Positions 17,176 to 26,359 are shown, counted from the first letter of the stretch. The stretch is DNA of 64,000 bases from Occallatibacter sp. (GCA_031296305.1 JARLFZ010000001.1:1-64000), one strand, 5' to 3'. Program-made: numbers and translations. Notes: a model not told the origin generated them from the sequence alone.

Positions 17176-18135
17176 TCAATGTGCGGCGGTTGAAGCAATC
17201 AGGTCGCGAATGGAGCCGGACTGCGGCAGTGGCCCTGCCTGACGCCCAAGCCAGATCCGCAGCCATATGCAATCGTGGATGCGTGCCAGACGTGCCTCCA
17301 CCGGGCGCGTCTCTTCGAGGGCTTTGGCGAGCGCCATGGCCAACGCCTGTTCTGTCGCCGCCTCAATCAGCTCCACGGAGGGAAAGCGCGCCTCCAGAGC
17401 GCGCCCGTGCGCCCTTCGGAAGAGAGAGCCCTGTACCAGACCAGCCTCCACATTCAGCCCGGTGATGCGCTCCGTAGCCAACGCCAGGGCAGGATCAATG
17501 CGGTCCTCAAAGCCCAGGTAGAGAATCCTGCCCGCTGCCACGCGCAGGGGCAAGGCGCCAAAGGCGTCGATGAAGAGCCTTGGCAACAGCACGGTAAGGT
17601 CTTCCGGGTTATGAAACTCCATGCTCAACACCGGGCAGCCCCACTGCAATCCCAGGGCCCGCGTCACCAGTTCCTCGCTCGAACTCCGCTGCCGCACCAG
17701 CCATTCGCCCAGCTTTCCGCTGCCCACGGCGCGCTGCGCGGCAAGCGCAGACCGCAGCTCCCCTTGCGTAATCCAGCCCTGCTCCAGCATGGCGAGACCT
17801 AGGGGAATGCGATGGCGGTAGCCCTCGCGCACCGCGCCGCGTGCATCCATCTCCCGGCGTAGCGCGGCCTCCACGCGCGCCCGCGTGCATGCGGCCGAGC
17901 AGCACCAGCCACCTTCAAAGATGGGAGCCTCGCGGCTGCGCCAGAGCCGAAGCCATCCCGAAGCGCAGCGCGGATTGGCGCATGTGCGCAAAATCCCGGA
18001 CTTTTCCCCTGCCCGGGATTCGCCCGGCCATGTCTGTCCGGCGGAAGACCGGGCAGAATCGTGTGCGGACGTCAACGAGCGCTCCACGCCGGCATCCGCG
18101 CCGGTCCGCGCCTTATGGCGCCTCAGAAGAGACAT
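17176..18135 (-). CDS. Zinc-ribbon plus MshEN/GspE-N-like protein in flagellar operon
   Basis: A 319-residue unnamed cytoplasmic protein. Cysteines at 52, 57, 78, 79 and 83 suggest a metal-binding knuckle. Residues 111-134 (PLGLAMLEQGWI, then L127, L131, Q134) and 141-164 (KLGEWLV, then L161, Q164) fit the repeated 24-residue pattern of MshEN, the N-terminal domain of GspE/PilB-type ATPases that in MshE binds c-di-GMP. The spacer is six residues. The continuation (LPRLFIDAFGALPLRVAAG) also resembles that N-terminal domain. No ATPase domain follows. Arg1 of motif one is Pro, and Gly10 of motif two is Arg. It overlaps fliN by 13 bases; GGAGAG supports the start. Confidence 0.7.
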   Translation of the reverse strand: MSLLRRHKARTGADAGVERSLTSAHDSARSSAGQTWPGESRAGEKSGILRTCANPRCASGWLRLWRSREAPIFEGGWCCSAACTRARVEAALRREMDARGAVREGYRHRIPLGLAMLEQGWITQGELRSALAAQRAVGSGKLGEWLVRQRSSSEELVTRALGLQWGCPVLSMEFHNPEDLTVLLPRLFIDAFGALPLRVAAGRILYLGFEDRIDPALALATERITGLNVEAGLVQGSLFRRAHGRALEARFPSVELIEAATEQALAMALAKALEETRPVEARLARIHDCIWLRIWLGRQAGPLPQSGSIRDLIASTAAH

Positions 18136-18914
18136 CGCACGCTCTCCAGACGCTTCCTGGGCGCAGCAACTTCGGTCACCCGCAGCCCGAAATTGCCGTT
18201 GACCAGCACCACCTCGCCGCGGGCTACAATCTTGTCGCCCACAATCAGGTCCACGGGGTCGGCTACATGGCGATCGAGTTCCACTACATCGCCGGGCCCC
18301 AGGTCGAGAATCTCGCCGAGCGGCATCTCGCGCGCGCCAAAGCGCAGCGAGGCTTCGAGTTCGACATCGAGCAACAGCTCAAGACCGGGAGTGAGCCCGG
18401 GGAGCAGTCCGGGGCTGGGGGCCTCGGGCCGGCCGACCGGCGCTTCTGGTGCGTCCGTTTCCGGCGCGGCCTGCACGGCGGCTTGCGGCTTCGCTGCGGC
18501 TTCGACTACGCGCAACTCGTCGCGAACCAGAATCGTCCAGGTCCGATCGCCGGAGCGGAGTTGAAAGGCGCTTGAGATCTGGCTCTGTTCCGCGATCTCC
18601 TCAACGTTCGCCACCTTGCACTTCTTGCCGGCACGCGCCAGCAGCTCTCCAGCGGCGGCGCCGAAGGTTTCGCCCACCAACTCCTTCCAGCCCGCCTTCT
18701 GATCCATGCCCTCGCCGACCAGCGGCGTCTCAAGAACCGCGCCGTCGACGAGAACGGCAAACCGGCCTTCCACCTCTCCCTCAAGCGTGGCCGCCCAGCC
18801 AAACGCTCCCGCGCCCAGCGGCCTGGGAAGTGACTCTGCCAGCTCCGGCTCGCCGGCCAGGGCCTGCGAGAGGAGCGCTCCGGCCACCTCGGCCCAACAA
18901 TCGAAATAGGTCAT
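18123..18914 (-). CDS. fliN: Flagellar switch protein FliN/FliY
   Basis: C-ring component of the rotor switch. The 263-residue protein ends in a typical SpoA domain (LELLLDVELEASLRFGARE, EILDLGPGDVVELDR, VNGNFGLRVTEV). The N-terminal 150 residues are longer than in enteric FliN and recall FliY, whose N-terminal half is CheC-like, though I see no phosphatase signature. ATG 18914 overlaps the fliM stop as ATGA and has AGGGGAGG upstream. A shorter SpoA protein lies at 26360-26737. Confidence 0.88.
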   Translation of the reverse strand: MTYFDCWAEVAGALLSQALAGEPELAESLPRPLGAGAFGWAATLEGEVEGRFAVLVDGAVLETPLVGEGMDQKAGWKELVGETFGAAAGELLARAGKKCKVANVEEIAEQSQISSAFQLRSGDRTWTILVRDELRVVEAAAKPQAAVQAAPETDAPEAPVGRPEAPSPGLLPGLTPGLELLLDVELEASLRFGAREMPLGEILDLGPGDVVELDRHVADPVDLIVGDKIVARGEVVLVNGNFGLRVTEVAAPRKRLESVRCLF

Positions 18915-19879
18915 CGTGCCTCCCCTCCGGCGATCGGGCGTTCGACCCGCGCCGCGCGATGCGCCCCGTGCCGCATGGCCCGCGCCTCGAGAAGCGGCAA
19001 TCCGCCCACACGCCACTCGGAGAGCGTGTCCGCAGCGGCGGTGAGGCGCAGCGTGTCGCCCGCCTTGAGCTCTTCGAGCGCGCTCGCTGCCAGGCGCACG
19101 GAGGGCAACTGCAGCGTGCAGCCAAAGCGAATGCGCCGCGCCACGGCCTCCATCCGCGTGCGGTTCTCGTCGGAGTGCCGGCTGCGCCGGCCCCAGTCCG
19201 TAGTCAAGCGGCGCAGAATGGTGTTGGCAACCACGGCGGGAAAGGCCAGGTTCAGCAGTCCCGAACTGTGCGGCATGCGGATTTCGAAGCTCAGGCAGAG
19301 CGCCTTTTCCGTAACGGCGATGATGCGCGCCACCTGGGTCTGCATCTGGCGGCGCTCGAAGCTGAACGTGAGACCGACCTGCTGCCAGGCAACCGTCAGT
19401 TCGCGGCAGACAATCTCCACCACGCTGGCCAGAATCGATTCCTCGATGTCGGTCAATTCGCGCAGCGGGCCGTCCTTGCCGTCGCCGCCCAGGAGCAGGT
19501 CGATCATGGGCGGCGCCAACCCAAGATCGAGCTGCAGGACCGAAAGCGCTCCCAGCGGCTCCAGCCGCACCGAGGCCACATAACTGATCTCGGGAATTCT
19601 GAGCAAGAACTCATTGAACTGAATCTGCTCGGCCGAGACCAGGTTGACCTGAAAACGGGTGCGCAGCCATGCCGCCAGGTTGTGGGTGAGGTTGCGCGCA
19701 AAAAGGTCGTTCAACATGCTGATGGCGCGCAATTGATCGGTCGAGATCTGTCCGGCGGAGGAGAAGTTATACGGCACTACGCGGGCCCGCACCTCGGGGC
19801 GCGACGACTCGGGCGATGTGCTGCGCGCGGCTTCGAACAGCGCATCGATCTCATTCTGCTTGAGGGTCTTTTCCGTCAA
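18911..19879 (-). CDS. fliM: Flagellar motor switch protein
   Basis: Central C-ring protein that binds phosphorylated CheY and FliG. The 322-residue protein starts MTEKTLKQNEIDALFEAA; this N-terminal EIDALF segment is the CheY-binding peptide of the family. The middle domain (LRAISMLNDLFARNL, then MIDLLLGGDGK) and a C-terminal SpoA-like segment follow. It sits between fliA and fliN, with a four-base overlap into fliN. Confidence 0.96.
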   Translation of the reverse strand: MTEKTLKQNEIDALFEAARSTSPESSRPEVRARVVPYNFSSAGQISTDQLRAISMLNDLFARNLTHNLAAWLRTRFQVNLVSAEQIQFNEFLLRIPEISYVASVRLEPLGALSVLQLDLGLAPPMIDLLLGGDGKDGPLRELTDIEESILASVVEIVCRELTVAWQQVGLTFSFERRQMQTQVARIIAVTEKALCLSFEIRMPHSSGLLNLAFPAVVANTILRRLTTDWGRRSRHSDENRTRMEAVARRIRFGCTLQLPSVRLAASALEELKAGDTLRLTAAADTLSEWRVGGLPLLEARAMRHGAHRAARVERPIAGGEAR

Positions 19880-19932
19880 TCCCCGCTCCTTTACTGCGTG
19901 TCTTCATTCGTGTTGCCGCTTCAGTTCGGCCT

Positions 19933-20820
19933 TCAGCGCCGTGCCGATTGCCGGGTTCTGGCTTTCAGGCCTTCGAGGCCGGCGGCCGCGGGAGGGATAC
20001 GATCGCGGACTCCGCGCGTCGCCAGGTCACGCAAGGCAGCGCGCAAGTGCACTACCGCCGAGGCGTGCATCTGCGAGACCCGCGACTCGACCACGCCCAG
20101 CGCCAGGCCAATCTCGCGCATGGTCATCTCCTCGTAGTAGTAAAGGGTCATCACCAGCCGTTCGCGGTCAGGCAGATCGGCAATCGCCCCGGCCAGCCGC
20201 TCCTCAAGTTCGCCCCTCAGGCAGCGAAACAGCGGATCCTCCTCGGGGCGGCCGGGCACGTAGGCCAGCTCCTCCTCGCCGGAGTTCTCGTTGCGCTCCA
20301 GATGCAGCGTGCCGATTTCAAGTCCCTTGAGATCGCCCAGCAGTTGCTGGTAATCCTCGAGACCGATGCCCATCTCGGTTGCGATCTCGGCCTCGCCCGG
20401 AGCACGGCCGAAGCGGGCCGTCAACATGCGGATGGCCTCCTCGACAGCGCGACCCTTGCGGCGCAGTTCGCGCGGGCTCCAATCGAGGGTGCGCAGACTG
20501 TCGAGGATCGCGCCCCGGATGCGGAACTGCGCGTAGCTGCGAAACTGCACTTTCTTTTCGGGGTCGAATTTCGCGAAGGCGTCCATCAGCCCGACCACGC
20601 CCGCCGAGACCAGGTCCTCGATGTCCACATGCTGGGGCAAGCGCTCATGGATGCGACGGGCGAGGAAACGCACGATGGGCAGGTGCTCGAGCAGCACGCG
20701 CTCCTGCTCACTGGTCAGTGCCGGCGGCATCCCGCCCGGAGGATAGCCACCCGCCGCCGCGCGGCGCGCGGATTTGGGGTCCCTCATTGCAGCAGTGCCG
20801 TCGACTCCCATCGCTTCCAC
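19933..20820 (-). CDS. fliA: Flagellar sigma factor 28
   Basis: Sigma factor for late flagellar genes. The 295-residue protein has region 2 (HVDIEDLVSAGVVGLMDAF, KVQFRSYAQFRIRGAILDSL), region 3 (RKGRAVEEAIRML) and region 4 (LPDRERLVMTLYYYEEMTMR, then GVVESRVSQMHASAVVHL). The first 35 residues are poorly conserved and Met12 is another possible start. Its antagonist flgM is in the same cluster. flhF and flhG, which often separate flhA and fliA, are absent here. Confidence 0.95.
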   Translation of the reverse strand: MEAMGVDGTAAMRDPKSARRAAAGGYPPGGMPPALTSEQERVLLEHLPIVRFLARRIHERLPQHVDIEDLVSAGVVGLMDAFAKFDPEKKVQFRSYAQFRIRGAILDSLRTLDWSPRELRRKGRAVEEAIRMLTARFGRAPGEAEIATEMGIGLEDYQQLLGDLKGLEIGTLHLERNENSGEEELAYVPGRPEEDPLFRCLRGELEERLAGAIADLPDRERLVMTLYYYEEMTMREIGLALGVVESRVSQMHASAVVHLRAALRDLATRGVRDRIPPAAAGLEGLKARTRQSARR

Positions 20821-20864
20821 CCCTTACACGAACTTTGTGGCGCCGTCTTCCGCCCCTGGCCCCG

Positions 20865-22967
20865 TCAGCGCACGGCGCCTACGGGCCGCAGCCGGATCTC
20901 GGGTGGAATCTCACTGGCGGCGAGCACGGCCAGACGAGGCAACACCGGCTCCAGCCAGCGCTTGACGTGGAAACGCGCCGGACTGGGACAGAGGAGCACG
21001 GGCGGTGCCGCGGCGGATGCCGAGCCGATAAGGGATCTCACAGAATCGGTGAGGCGGCGGACCACCGGGGTTCCCGGGGTTGGAGCTCCGGAAAGCAGGC
21101 GCTGACCAGACTCCGGCTGGATGGCCGAAAGAATCTCCTCTTCGAGTGCGGGATCAAGCAGGAGCACCGGAAGCAGCCCGTCGCTGTCCAGCAGGGGCCG
21201 CACCAATCTGCGCCCCAACGCCTGGCGGGAGGCCTCGACCAGGGCCACCAGGCTCTTGTTTACGGGCGCAGTTTCGAGCAGGGCCTCCAGAATTGTGCCC
21301 ATATCGCGGATCGATACCCGCTCCCGCAGCAACTGCTCCAGGACCCGCGCCACCTCGCCCAGGGTGAGCAGCTTGGGCACCAGCTCTTCGAGCAGTTTGG
21401 GGTGCGAGTCATTCAGGGCGTCCAGCAGGCGCTTGATCTCGGCGCGGCCCAGCAACTCTCCGGCATGCTGGCGGATCAGTTCTCCGAGATGGGTAGTGAT
21501 CACGGTCACCGCGTCCACCACCGAATAGCCCGCCGCGATGGCCTGCTCTTCGAGGGCCGGAGCGATCCAGACCGCGGGCACACCAAAGGCCGGCTCCCGC
21601 GTCTCTTTGCCGGTAAGCGGCCGGCGGCCGGGCTCGCCCGAGACCGCCAGCAGGTGTGGGCCCTCCGTCTGCCACCGGCCGACCTCGATGCCGCGCAGCG
21701 AGATCAGGTACTCGCGCGGCTTGAGGCGCAGGTTGTCGGAGATGTGCACGGGGGGAACCAGAAAGCCCATCTCGGACGCAAGATGGCGGCGCAGGGCGCG
21801 CACCCTTGCCAGCAGTTGCCCGCCCTGCTTTTCGTCGACCAGTGGAATCAGTTGGAAGCCGATCTCGAGCGTCAGGTCCTCGAGGCGAAGCAGCGAAGAG
21901 AGCTCGGAATTCTGCGCGCCTTCGAGTTTCTTTTTCTCCGCCGGCGCCGGCTCGGCCACGGCCGCCGGACCCTCGGCCGCAAGCCGTCTACCGCCCACAA
22001 ACAGCCCTCCGGCCACGGCCAGAAAGGCGATCTTCGGCAGTCCCGGGATCAGGCACATGCAGGCCGACACCGCGCTTGCCATGTAGAGCGTCGCGGGGCG
22101 GCCCAGGAGCTGTTGCCGGATCTCGCCCCCCAGCAGGCCTGCCGAGTTGGCGCGCGTCAGCGTGATGCCCCCGGCCACGGAGACCAGCAGCGAAGGTATG
22201 ATCGTGACCAGGCCGTCGCCCACGGTGAGCACGGTGTAGGTGCGCGCGGCCTCGCTTAACTCCACACCCTGTTGCAGGGTCCCGATCAGCAGGCCGGCCA
22301 CAATGTTGACGCCCGTGATCAGGATCGTGGCCAAAGCGTCGCGCTGGTTGAAGCGCGCCGCGCCGTCCATGGCGCCGTAGAATTCCGCCTCGCGAGCAAT
22401 GGCCTGGCGGCGCCGCCGCGCCTCCGCCTCGTCGATCAGCCCCGCGTTCATGTCGGCATCGATGGCCATCTGTTTGCCGGGCAATGCATCCAGCGTGAAG
22501 CGCGCCGTGACCTCGGCGGTGCGCACGGCGCCGTGTGAAACCACCAGAAACTGGATGGCGACCAGGGCTAGGAAGAGCACGAAGCCCACTACATAATTGC
22601 CGCCCACCACGAATTGCCCGAAGGCCTCGATCACGCTGCCTGCCGCGGCGGTTCCTTCCTGGCCGTGCAGCAGAATGCGCCGGCTGGAGGCGATGTTGAG
22701 CGAAAGGCGGAACAGGGTGAGCAGCAGGAGCAGCGTCGGAAAAACGGAAAGCTCAACCGCACGGCGGATCTGCACTGCCGAGAGAAACACGATCACCGAT
22801 GCCGCCATCGAGAGCGCCAGCAGAAGGTCCAGGCCCGCGGCTGGCACCGGCACGATCATGACGAAGACCACGCTGATGGCCGCCATGGGCAACAGGTAGT
22901 CGCGCAGATGGTGCCAGATCGAGGCCCGGGCCGGAAGCGTTGCCGCGGGCAAGGTCGCTGTACTCAT
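20865..22967 (-). CDS. flhA: Flagellar export gate protein FlhA
   Basis: Nonameric inner-membrane export gate that receives substrate-chaperone complexes. The 700-residue protein has about eight N-terminal membrane segments and the FHIPEP loop region (LSVFPTLLLLLTLFRLSLNI, ALPGKQMAIDADMNAGLID). A cytoplasmic C-terminal domain follows from about residue 330. Length and motifs are normal. It lies between flhB and fliA. Confidence 0.97.
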   Translation of the reverse strand: MSTATLPAATLPARASIWHHLRDYLLPMAAISVVFVMIVPVPAAGLDLLLALSMAASVIVFLSAVQIRRAVELSVFPTLLLLLTLFRLSLNIASSRRILLHGQEGTAAAGSVIEAFGQFVVGGNYVVGFVLFLALVAIQFLVVSHGAVRTAEVTARFTLDALPGKQMAIDADMNAGLIDEAEARRRRQAIAREAEFYGAMDGAARFNQRDALATILITGVNIVAGLLIGTLQQGVELSEAARTYTVLTVGDGLVTIIPSLLVSVAGGITLTRANSAGLLGGEIRQQLLGRPATLYMASAVSACMCLIPGLPKIAFLAVAGGLFVGGRRLAAEGPAAVAEPAPAEKKKLEGAQNSELSSLLRLEDLTLEIGFQLIPLVDEKQGGQLLARVRALRRHLASEMGFLVPPVHISDNLRLKPREYLISLRGIEVGRWQTEGPHLLAVSGEPGRRPLTGKETREPAFGVPAVWIAPALEEQAIAAGYSVVDAVTVITTHLGELIRQHAGELLGRAEIKRLLDALNDSHPKLLEELVPKLLTLGEVARVLEQLLRERVSIRDMGTILEALLETAPVNKSLVALVEASRQALGRRLVRPLLDSDGLLPVLLLDPALEEEILSAIQPESGQRLLSGAPTPGTPVVRRLTDSVRSLIGSASAAAPPVLLCPSPARFHVKRWLEPVLPRLAVLAASEIPPEIRLRPVGAVR

Positions 22968-23004
22968 TGATCGTCTCCTTCACAACTCGAAATTGCGGAG
23001 CGCC

Positions 23005-24132
23005 TCATCGCGGAATTCCTCCTCGGCCTTGACCCGCGGCGCGGACGCGGGCGGCGGCTTCCCGCGCTTGCCGATCCCTGAGTTCCGCCTCCACCCGCTG
23101 GCGGTAGAGATAGGCCAGAATCGCGGCCACGGCAGCATAGAGATCCACCGGGATGGCCTGGCCCACTTCGACCGTGCGGAAAAGCGACTGCGCCAGCGGC
23201 GGATTCTCCACAATGGGCACGCCCGCCCAGCGCGCCTCGGCCTTAATCTCTTCGGCCAGCAGGTTGCGTCCCTTGGCCAGTACCTTGGGCGCCTCCATGG
23301 TGACGAAGTCAAAGCCCAGGGCCACCGCGTAATGCGTAGGGTTGGTCAGGACCACGGCCGCCTTTCCTACGTCCGCCTTCACGCGGCGGCGGCGCATCTG
23401 GCGCTGCAGGTTGCGGATGCGGCCGCGAATCTGCGGATTGCCCTCGGTTTCCTTGTACTCATCGCGCATATCCTGTTTGCTCATCTTCAGGCGCGATTCG
23501 CGGCTCTGCCACTCGACCAGGTAGTCGATGGCCGACCAGCCGAACAGCAGCCAGGCCGCGGCCACGAGCAATCCGTAAACATCCTTGCCGAGAATCTCCA
23601 GCCGCTCAGTTGAGAAGGGTGGAATGTCCAGCTGCCGGGCAATACGCTGCACGGCAAACACGGCCAGGATCGCGGCCGGGATAAGGGACTTGCCGAGCCG
23701 GGCCGCGGCGCGCAGCGAGAACAGGTTTTTGAGATTCGCGACGGGATTGATGCGCTCCGGCTTCCATGCCAGGGCGCTCGCGTGCACGGAGACGCCGCCG
23801 GTCTGGGCGATGCCCGCTCCCAAAGCCCCCACCACGACCAGCGCCATCACGACCGCAGGCGGTGCAAGCACTTCGAGCGTCAGGCGGCGCACGGCGACCA
23901 GCGTCGGCTCCAGTGTTGCCGGCTCCCAATGCGCCGGAGTGCCCAGGGCAAGGAACCCTGCAAAGGCGCCCCGCCATGCCTCCATGGTCCGGGGGCCCAG
24001 CACGCCCAGGGCCATCGCCCCGGCCAGAGTTCCTGCAGCCGCTGTCAGTTCGCGGCTGTGCAGGATGTCGCCTTCACGGCGCGCCTTTTCGCGACGGTGC
24101 TGCGAAGCTTGTTCGGTGCGCTCGCCGGGCAT
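23005..24132 (-). CDS. flhB: Flagellar export switch protein FlhB
   Basis: Inner-membrane protein that switches export from rod/hook to filament substrates. The 375-residue protein has the N-terminal EKTRR-like region (REKARREGDILHSREL), four membrane segments and a cytoplasmic domain with the self-cleaving NPTH motif at residues 264-267. The C terminus is basic. ATG 24132 lies three bases after the fliR stop. Confidence 0.96.
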   Translation of the reverse strand: MPGERTEQASQHRREKARREGDILHSRELTAAAGTLAGAMALGVLGPRTMEAWRGAFAGFLALGTPAHWEPATLEPTLVAVRRLTLEVLAPPAVVMALVVVGALGAGIAQTGGVSVHASALAWKPERINPVANLKNLFSLRAAARLGKSLIPAAILAVFAVQRIARQLDIPPFSTERLEILGKDVYGLLVAAAWLLFGWSAIDYLVEWQSRESRLKMSKQDMRDEYKETEGNPQIRGRIRNLQRQMRRRRVKADVGKAAVVLTNPTHYAVALGFDFVTMEAPKVLAKGRNLLAEEIKAEARWAGVPIVENPPLAQSLFRTVEVGQAIPVDLYAAVAAILAYLYRQRVEAELRDRQAREAAARVRAAGQGRGGIPR

Positions 24133-24135
24133 GGA

Positions 24136-24918
24136 TCAGCCTCCCCCGCCGGGCGCAGCAAGCGAAACCGAGATCAGGCGCTCGGCCATGTCGAGCAGCC
24201 CGCTAAAGCGCGCCCCGATAAAGCGCGGCCAGAGCGCCAGGGAGCCCGTGAGGATCACAAATCCCGTCAAAGTCTTGAGCGGCACGGTCAGCATCATCAC
24301 CGGGAGCTGTGGGCTCAATTTCCCCAGCAGAGCCACGGCGATCTCAAGGAGCATGGTCGCGGCCAGCACCGGCGCGGCCAACTCCACCGCGGCCAGAAAG
24401 ATGCCGCCGGCCGCGCGCACGATGGCCAGTGCCGCCGGGGGCGCGAGCGCGAAGGTTCCGAGAGGTACGGCATGGAAGCTGCGCACCATCGAGGCCAGCA
24501 GAATCCGGTCGAGGCCCGCCGTGATCAGAACCAGCGTGCCCATCAGCGAAAAGAGATCGCCCAGCAGCGGCGTCTGGATGGACGAAGCCGGGTCCATCAG
24601 GTTGACCAGCGAGAAGCTGAACTGCAGGCCTACGATCTGGCCGGCGAAGAGCATCATCTCGCTGAGCAGCGTCAGCGAGAGGCCGTAGACCAGGCCGATC
24701 GCGAGCTCGCCCAGGATGGCCGGGAAACTTATGGCTGTTTCCGCGTGAGGGAGCGTGGCCACCAGCGGCGCGAGCAGAAACGCAACCGCACCCACAAAGG
24801 CCGCTTTCACGCGCATGGGAAGGGCCGTCGACGAAAAGAACGGCGCAAAGGCCACCATGCCGCTGACTCGCACCAGAACCAGCGTCATTGCACTCAGAAA
24901 TGTCGGCCAATCGGTCAT
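24136..24918 (-). CDS. fliR: Flagellar export protein FliR
   Basis: Part of the FliP-FliQ-FliR core of the export gate. The 260-residue, very hydrophobic protein has about six membrane segments and the family order of motifs (VRVSGMVAFAPFFSSTALPM, LALVRV-like start region, SLVNLMDP). It follows fliQ after a strong repeat-built hairpin and precedes flhB. Confidence 0.93.
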   Translation of the reverse strand: MTDWPTFLSAMTLVLVRVSGMVAFAPFFSSTALPMRVKAAFVGAVAFLLAPLVATLPHAETAISFPAILGELAIGLVYGLSLTLLSEMMLFAGQIVGLQFSFSLVNLMDPASSIQTPLLGDLFSLMGTLVLITAGLDRILLASMVRSFHAVPLGTFALAPPAALAIVRAAGGIFLAAVELAAPVLAATMLLEIAVALLGKLSPQLPVMMLTVPLKTLTGFVILTGSLALWPRFIGARFSGLLDMAERLISVSLAAPGGGG

Positions 24919-24929
24919 GTATGTCTCAA

Positions 24930-25009
24930 GCGGCGTTAGCGGAGTTAGCGGTGTTAGCGGAGTTGGGGTTTTCTAGCCCCGCTAACACCGCTAACGCCGC
25001 TAGCTCCGC
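24930..25009 (-). repeat. Inverted nonamer repeats between fliQ and fliR
   Basis: Starting right after the fliQ TGA, the minus strand carries nine-base units of type GCGGNGTTA (three and a part). An AT-containing loop follows, then the complementary units in reverse. The arms are about 33 bases and pair well apart from one extra unit. It fills the 91-base fliQ-fliR gap and would form a very stable RNA hairpin within the operon. Confidence 0.8.
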
Positions 25010-25279
25010 TCACCCCAGGTAGCGGTGAAAGTCGCCCAGCAGCAGCCGCGTGTACGCGGCCATCCTCTCGAGAAACCACGGCATGGCGGCGAGCAGGATC
25101 AGCGCAATCGCGGCCAGGCGCGGGACCGAGGTTAACGACTGCTCCTGCAGGCTGGTCAGAGTCTGGATCAGGCTGAGCACAAAACTCAGCGCCACCGTCG
25201 CAATCAGCAGCGGCGCGGCCAGAATCATGGACTCGCGCATCAGTTGGCGCATCAGCTCGGCAACCAGGTCCGGTGTCAT
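25010..25279 (-). CDS. fliQ: Flagellar export protein FliQ
   Basis: Two-segment inner-membrane subunit of the export gate. At 89 residues it has normal length and pattern (LMRESMILAAPLLIATVALS, SLIQTLTSLQEQSLTSVPRL). It lies 25 bases after fliP. Confidence 0.95.
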   Translation of the reverse strand: MTPDLVAELMRQLMRESMILAAPLLIATVALSFVLSLIQTLTSLQEQSLTSVPRLAAIALILLAAMPWFLERMAAYTRLLLGDFHRYLG

Positions 25280-25304
25280 CGCGCTCCTATTGAAATGCGC
25301 CGCG

Positions 25305-26015
25305 TCAAAAGCTCCGTAACAGGGACCTCGCCAGCAGATTCCAGCCGTCCACCATCACGAAGAGCAGAATCTTGAGCGGCGTCGAAACCACCACCGGCGG
25401 CAACTGGAACATGCCGATCGAGGTAGTGATCGCGGCAGTCACCATATCGATCAGCAGAAAGGGCAGAAACAGTACCGCGCCGATGGCAAATCCTGCCTTG
25501 AGTTCGGACAAGATGTAGGCAGGAATCACCACGCGCATGGGCAGGTCCGCGGCCGTGTTCGGTCTCGGAATATCGCCCGCGGCCGTGAACAGCGCCAGGT
25601 CCTTCTCGCGCGCATACTTCAGCAGGAAAAGCTTGATCGGCTGCGCGCCGCGGTCGATGGCCTCCAACCCCGTGATCTGGCCATTGCGATACGGCTCGAC
25701 GGCCTGGTGATTCACCTGGTTCAGCACCGGCGTCATCAGGAACCAGGCCATCATCAGCGCCAGCCCCATCAGCGTGGGGTTGGAGGGCGCGGTCTGCGTG
25801 CCCAGCGCCTGGCGCAGGAAGTGAAACACGATCAGCAGACGCACCAGCGGCGTCATCGCCATCAGGATCGCGGGCAGCAACGTCAGCAGCGTCAGAACCA
25901 GAAGAATGGTCCACGGCGTCGCATCCGAAGGCCGCAGTTTCGCATTCAGGTCGGGCAAGAGAGGCACTGCCGCCGGAGCCGCTGCGGCCATGCGCAGCAA
26001 CAGGGCGCCTACCAT
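25305..26015 (-). CDS. fliP: Flagellar export protein FliP
   Basis: Main subunit of the export gate pore. The 236-residue protein shows the family motifs (LLTLLPAILMAMTPLVRLLI, VFHFLRQALGTQTAPSNPTL, then LPFLLIDMVTAAITTSIGMF). A short hydrophobic N terminus may serve as the usual cleaved signal. The start overlaps fliO by seven bases. Confidence 0.96.
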   Translation of the reverse strand: MVGALLLRMAAAAPAAVPLLPDLNAKLRPSDATPWTILLVLTLLTLLPAILMAMTPLVRLLIVFHFLRQALGTQTAPSNPTLMGLALMMAWFLMTPVLNQVNHQAVEPYRNGQITGLEAIDRGAQPIKLFLLKYAREKDLALFTAAGDIPRPNTAADLPMRVVIPAYILSELKAGFAIGAVLFLPFLLIDMVTAAITTSIGMFQLPPVVVSTPLKILLFVMVDGWNLLARSLLRSF

Positions 26016-26335
26016 GAGACCCCCCGTGACGTTCTCGGTCGGCCGTGCAGTGCCCCGTTGGCGCCCGCATTTGTCCTGGAATTCGCTGGCTCGTCCAGCG
26101 GATAGAACGCCGGACCGCCTTCGGGCGAGGTAGCCACCAGAATCCTGCGCCCTTCAGCCTCAATCAACGCCAATGACTGGCGCGGCGCGAGGGTGATGCG
26201 CTCGACGAGCGCCAGACGCGGCTCCACGCGCCGCCGGCCATTCCATCTCGCCAGCAGCCAGCCTGCCCATCCACTTGCACGTCCGCTCGCCCATCCATCG
26301 GAACCGCCCGCCTTTTCGCCCGCTCCCCTTGCCAT
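26009..26335 (-). CDS. fliO: FliO-like protein without a clear membrane segment
   Basis: FliO assists assembly of the FliP ring. The 108-residue protein has a FliO-type cytoplasmic stretch (ALVERITLAPRQSLALIEA, RRILVATSPEGG) at residues 42-75. The N-terminal part is Gly/Ala/Trp-rich and holds no convincing transmembrane helix, unlike typical FliO. The frame has no longer upstream start. GAGGAG lies ten bases before ATG 26335. Position before fliP supports the call. Confidence 0.7.
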   Translation of the reverse strand: MARGAGEKAGGSDGWASGRASGWAGWLLARWNGRRRVEPRLALVERITLAPRQSLALIEAEGRRILVATSPEGGPAFYPLDEPANSRTNAGANGALHGRPRTSRGVSW

Positions 26336-26359
26336 CCTTCTGCTTCTCCTCGTCCCGCC

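Noticed and set aside
18449-22259. Long plus-strand frames of 562 and 626 codons
   Set aside because: They lie antisense to fliN, fliM, fliA and flhA, are extremely Arg/Pro-rich, lack any domain, and follow from the high GC content of real genes on the other strand.
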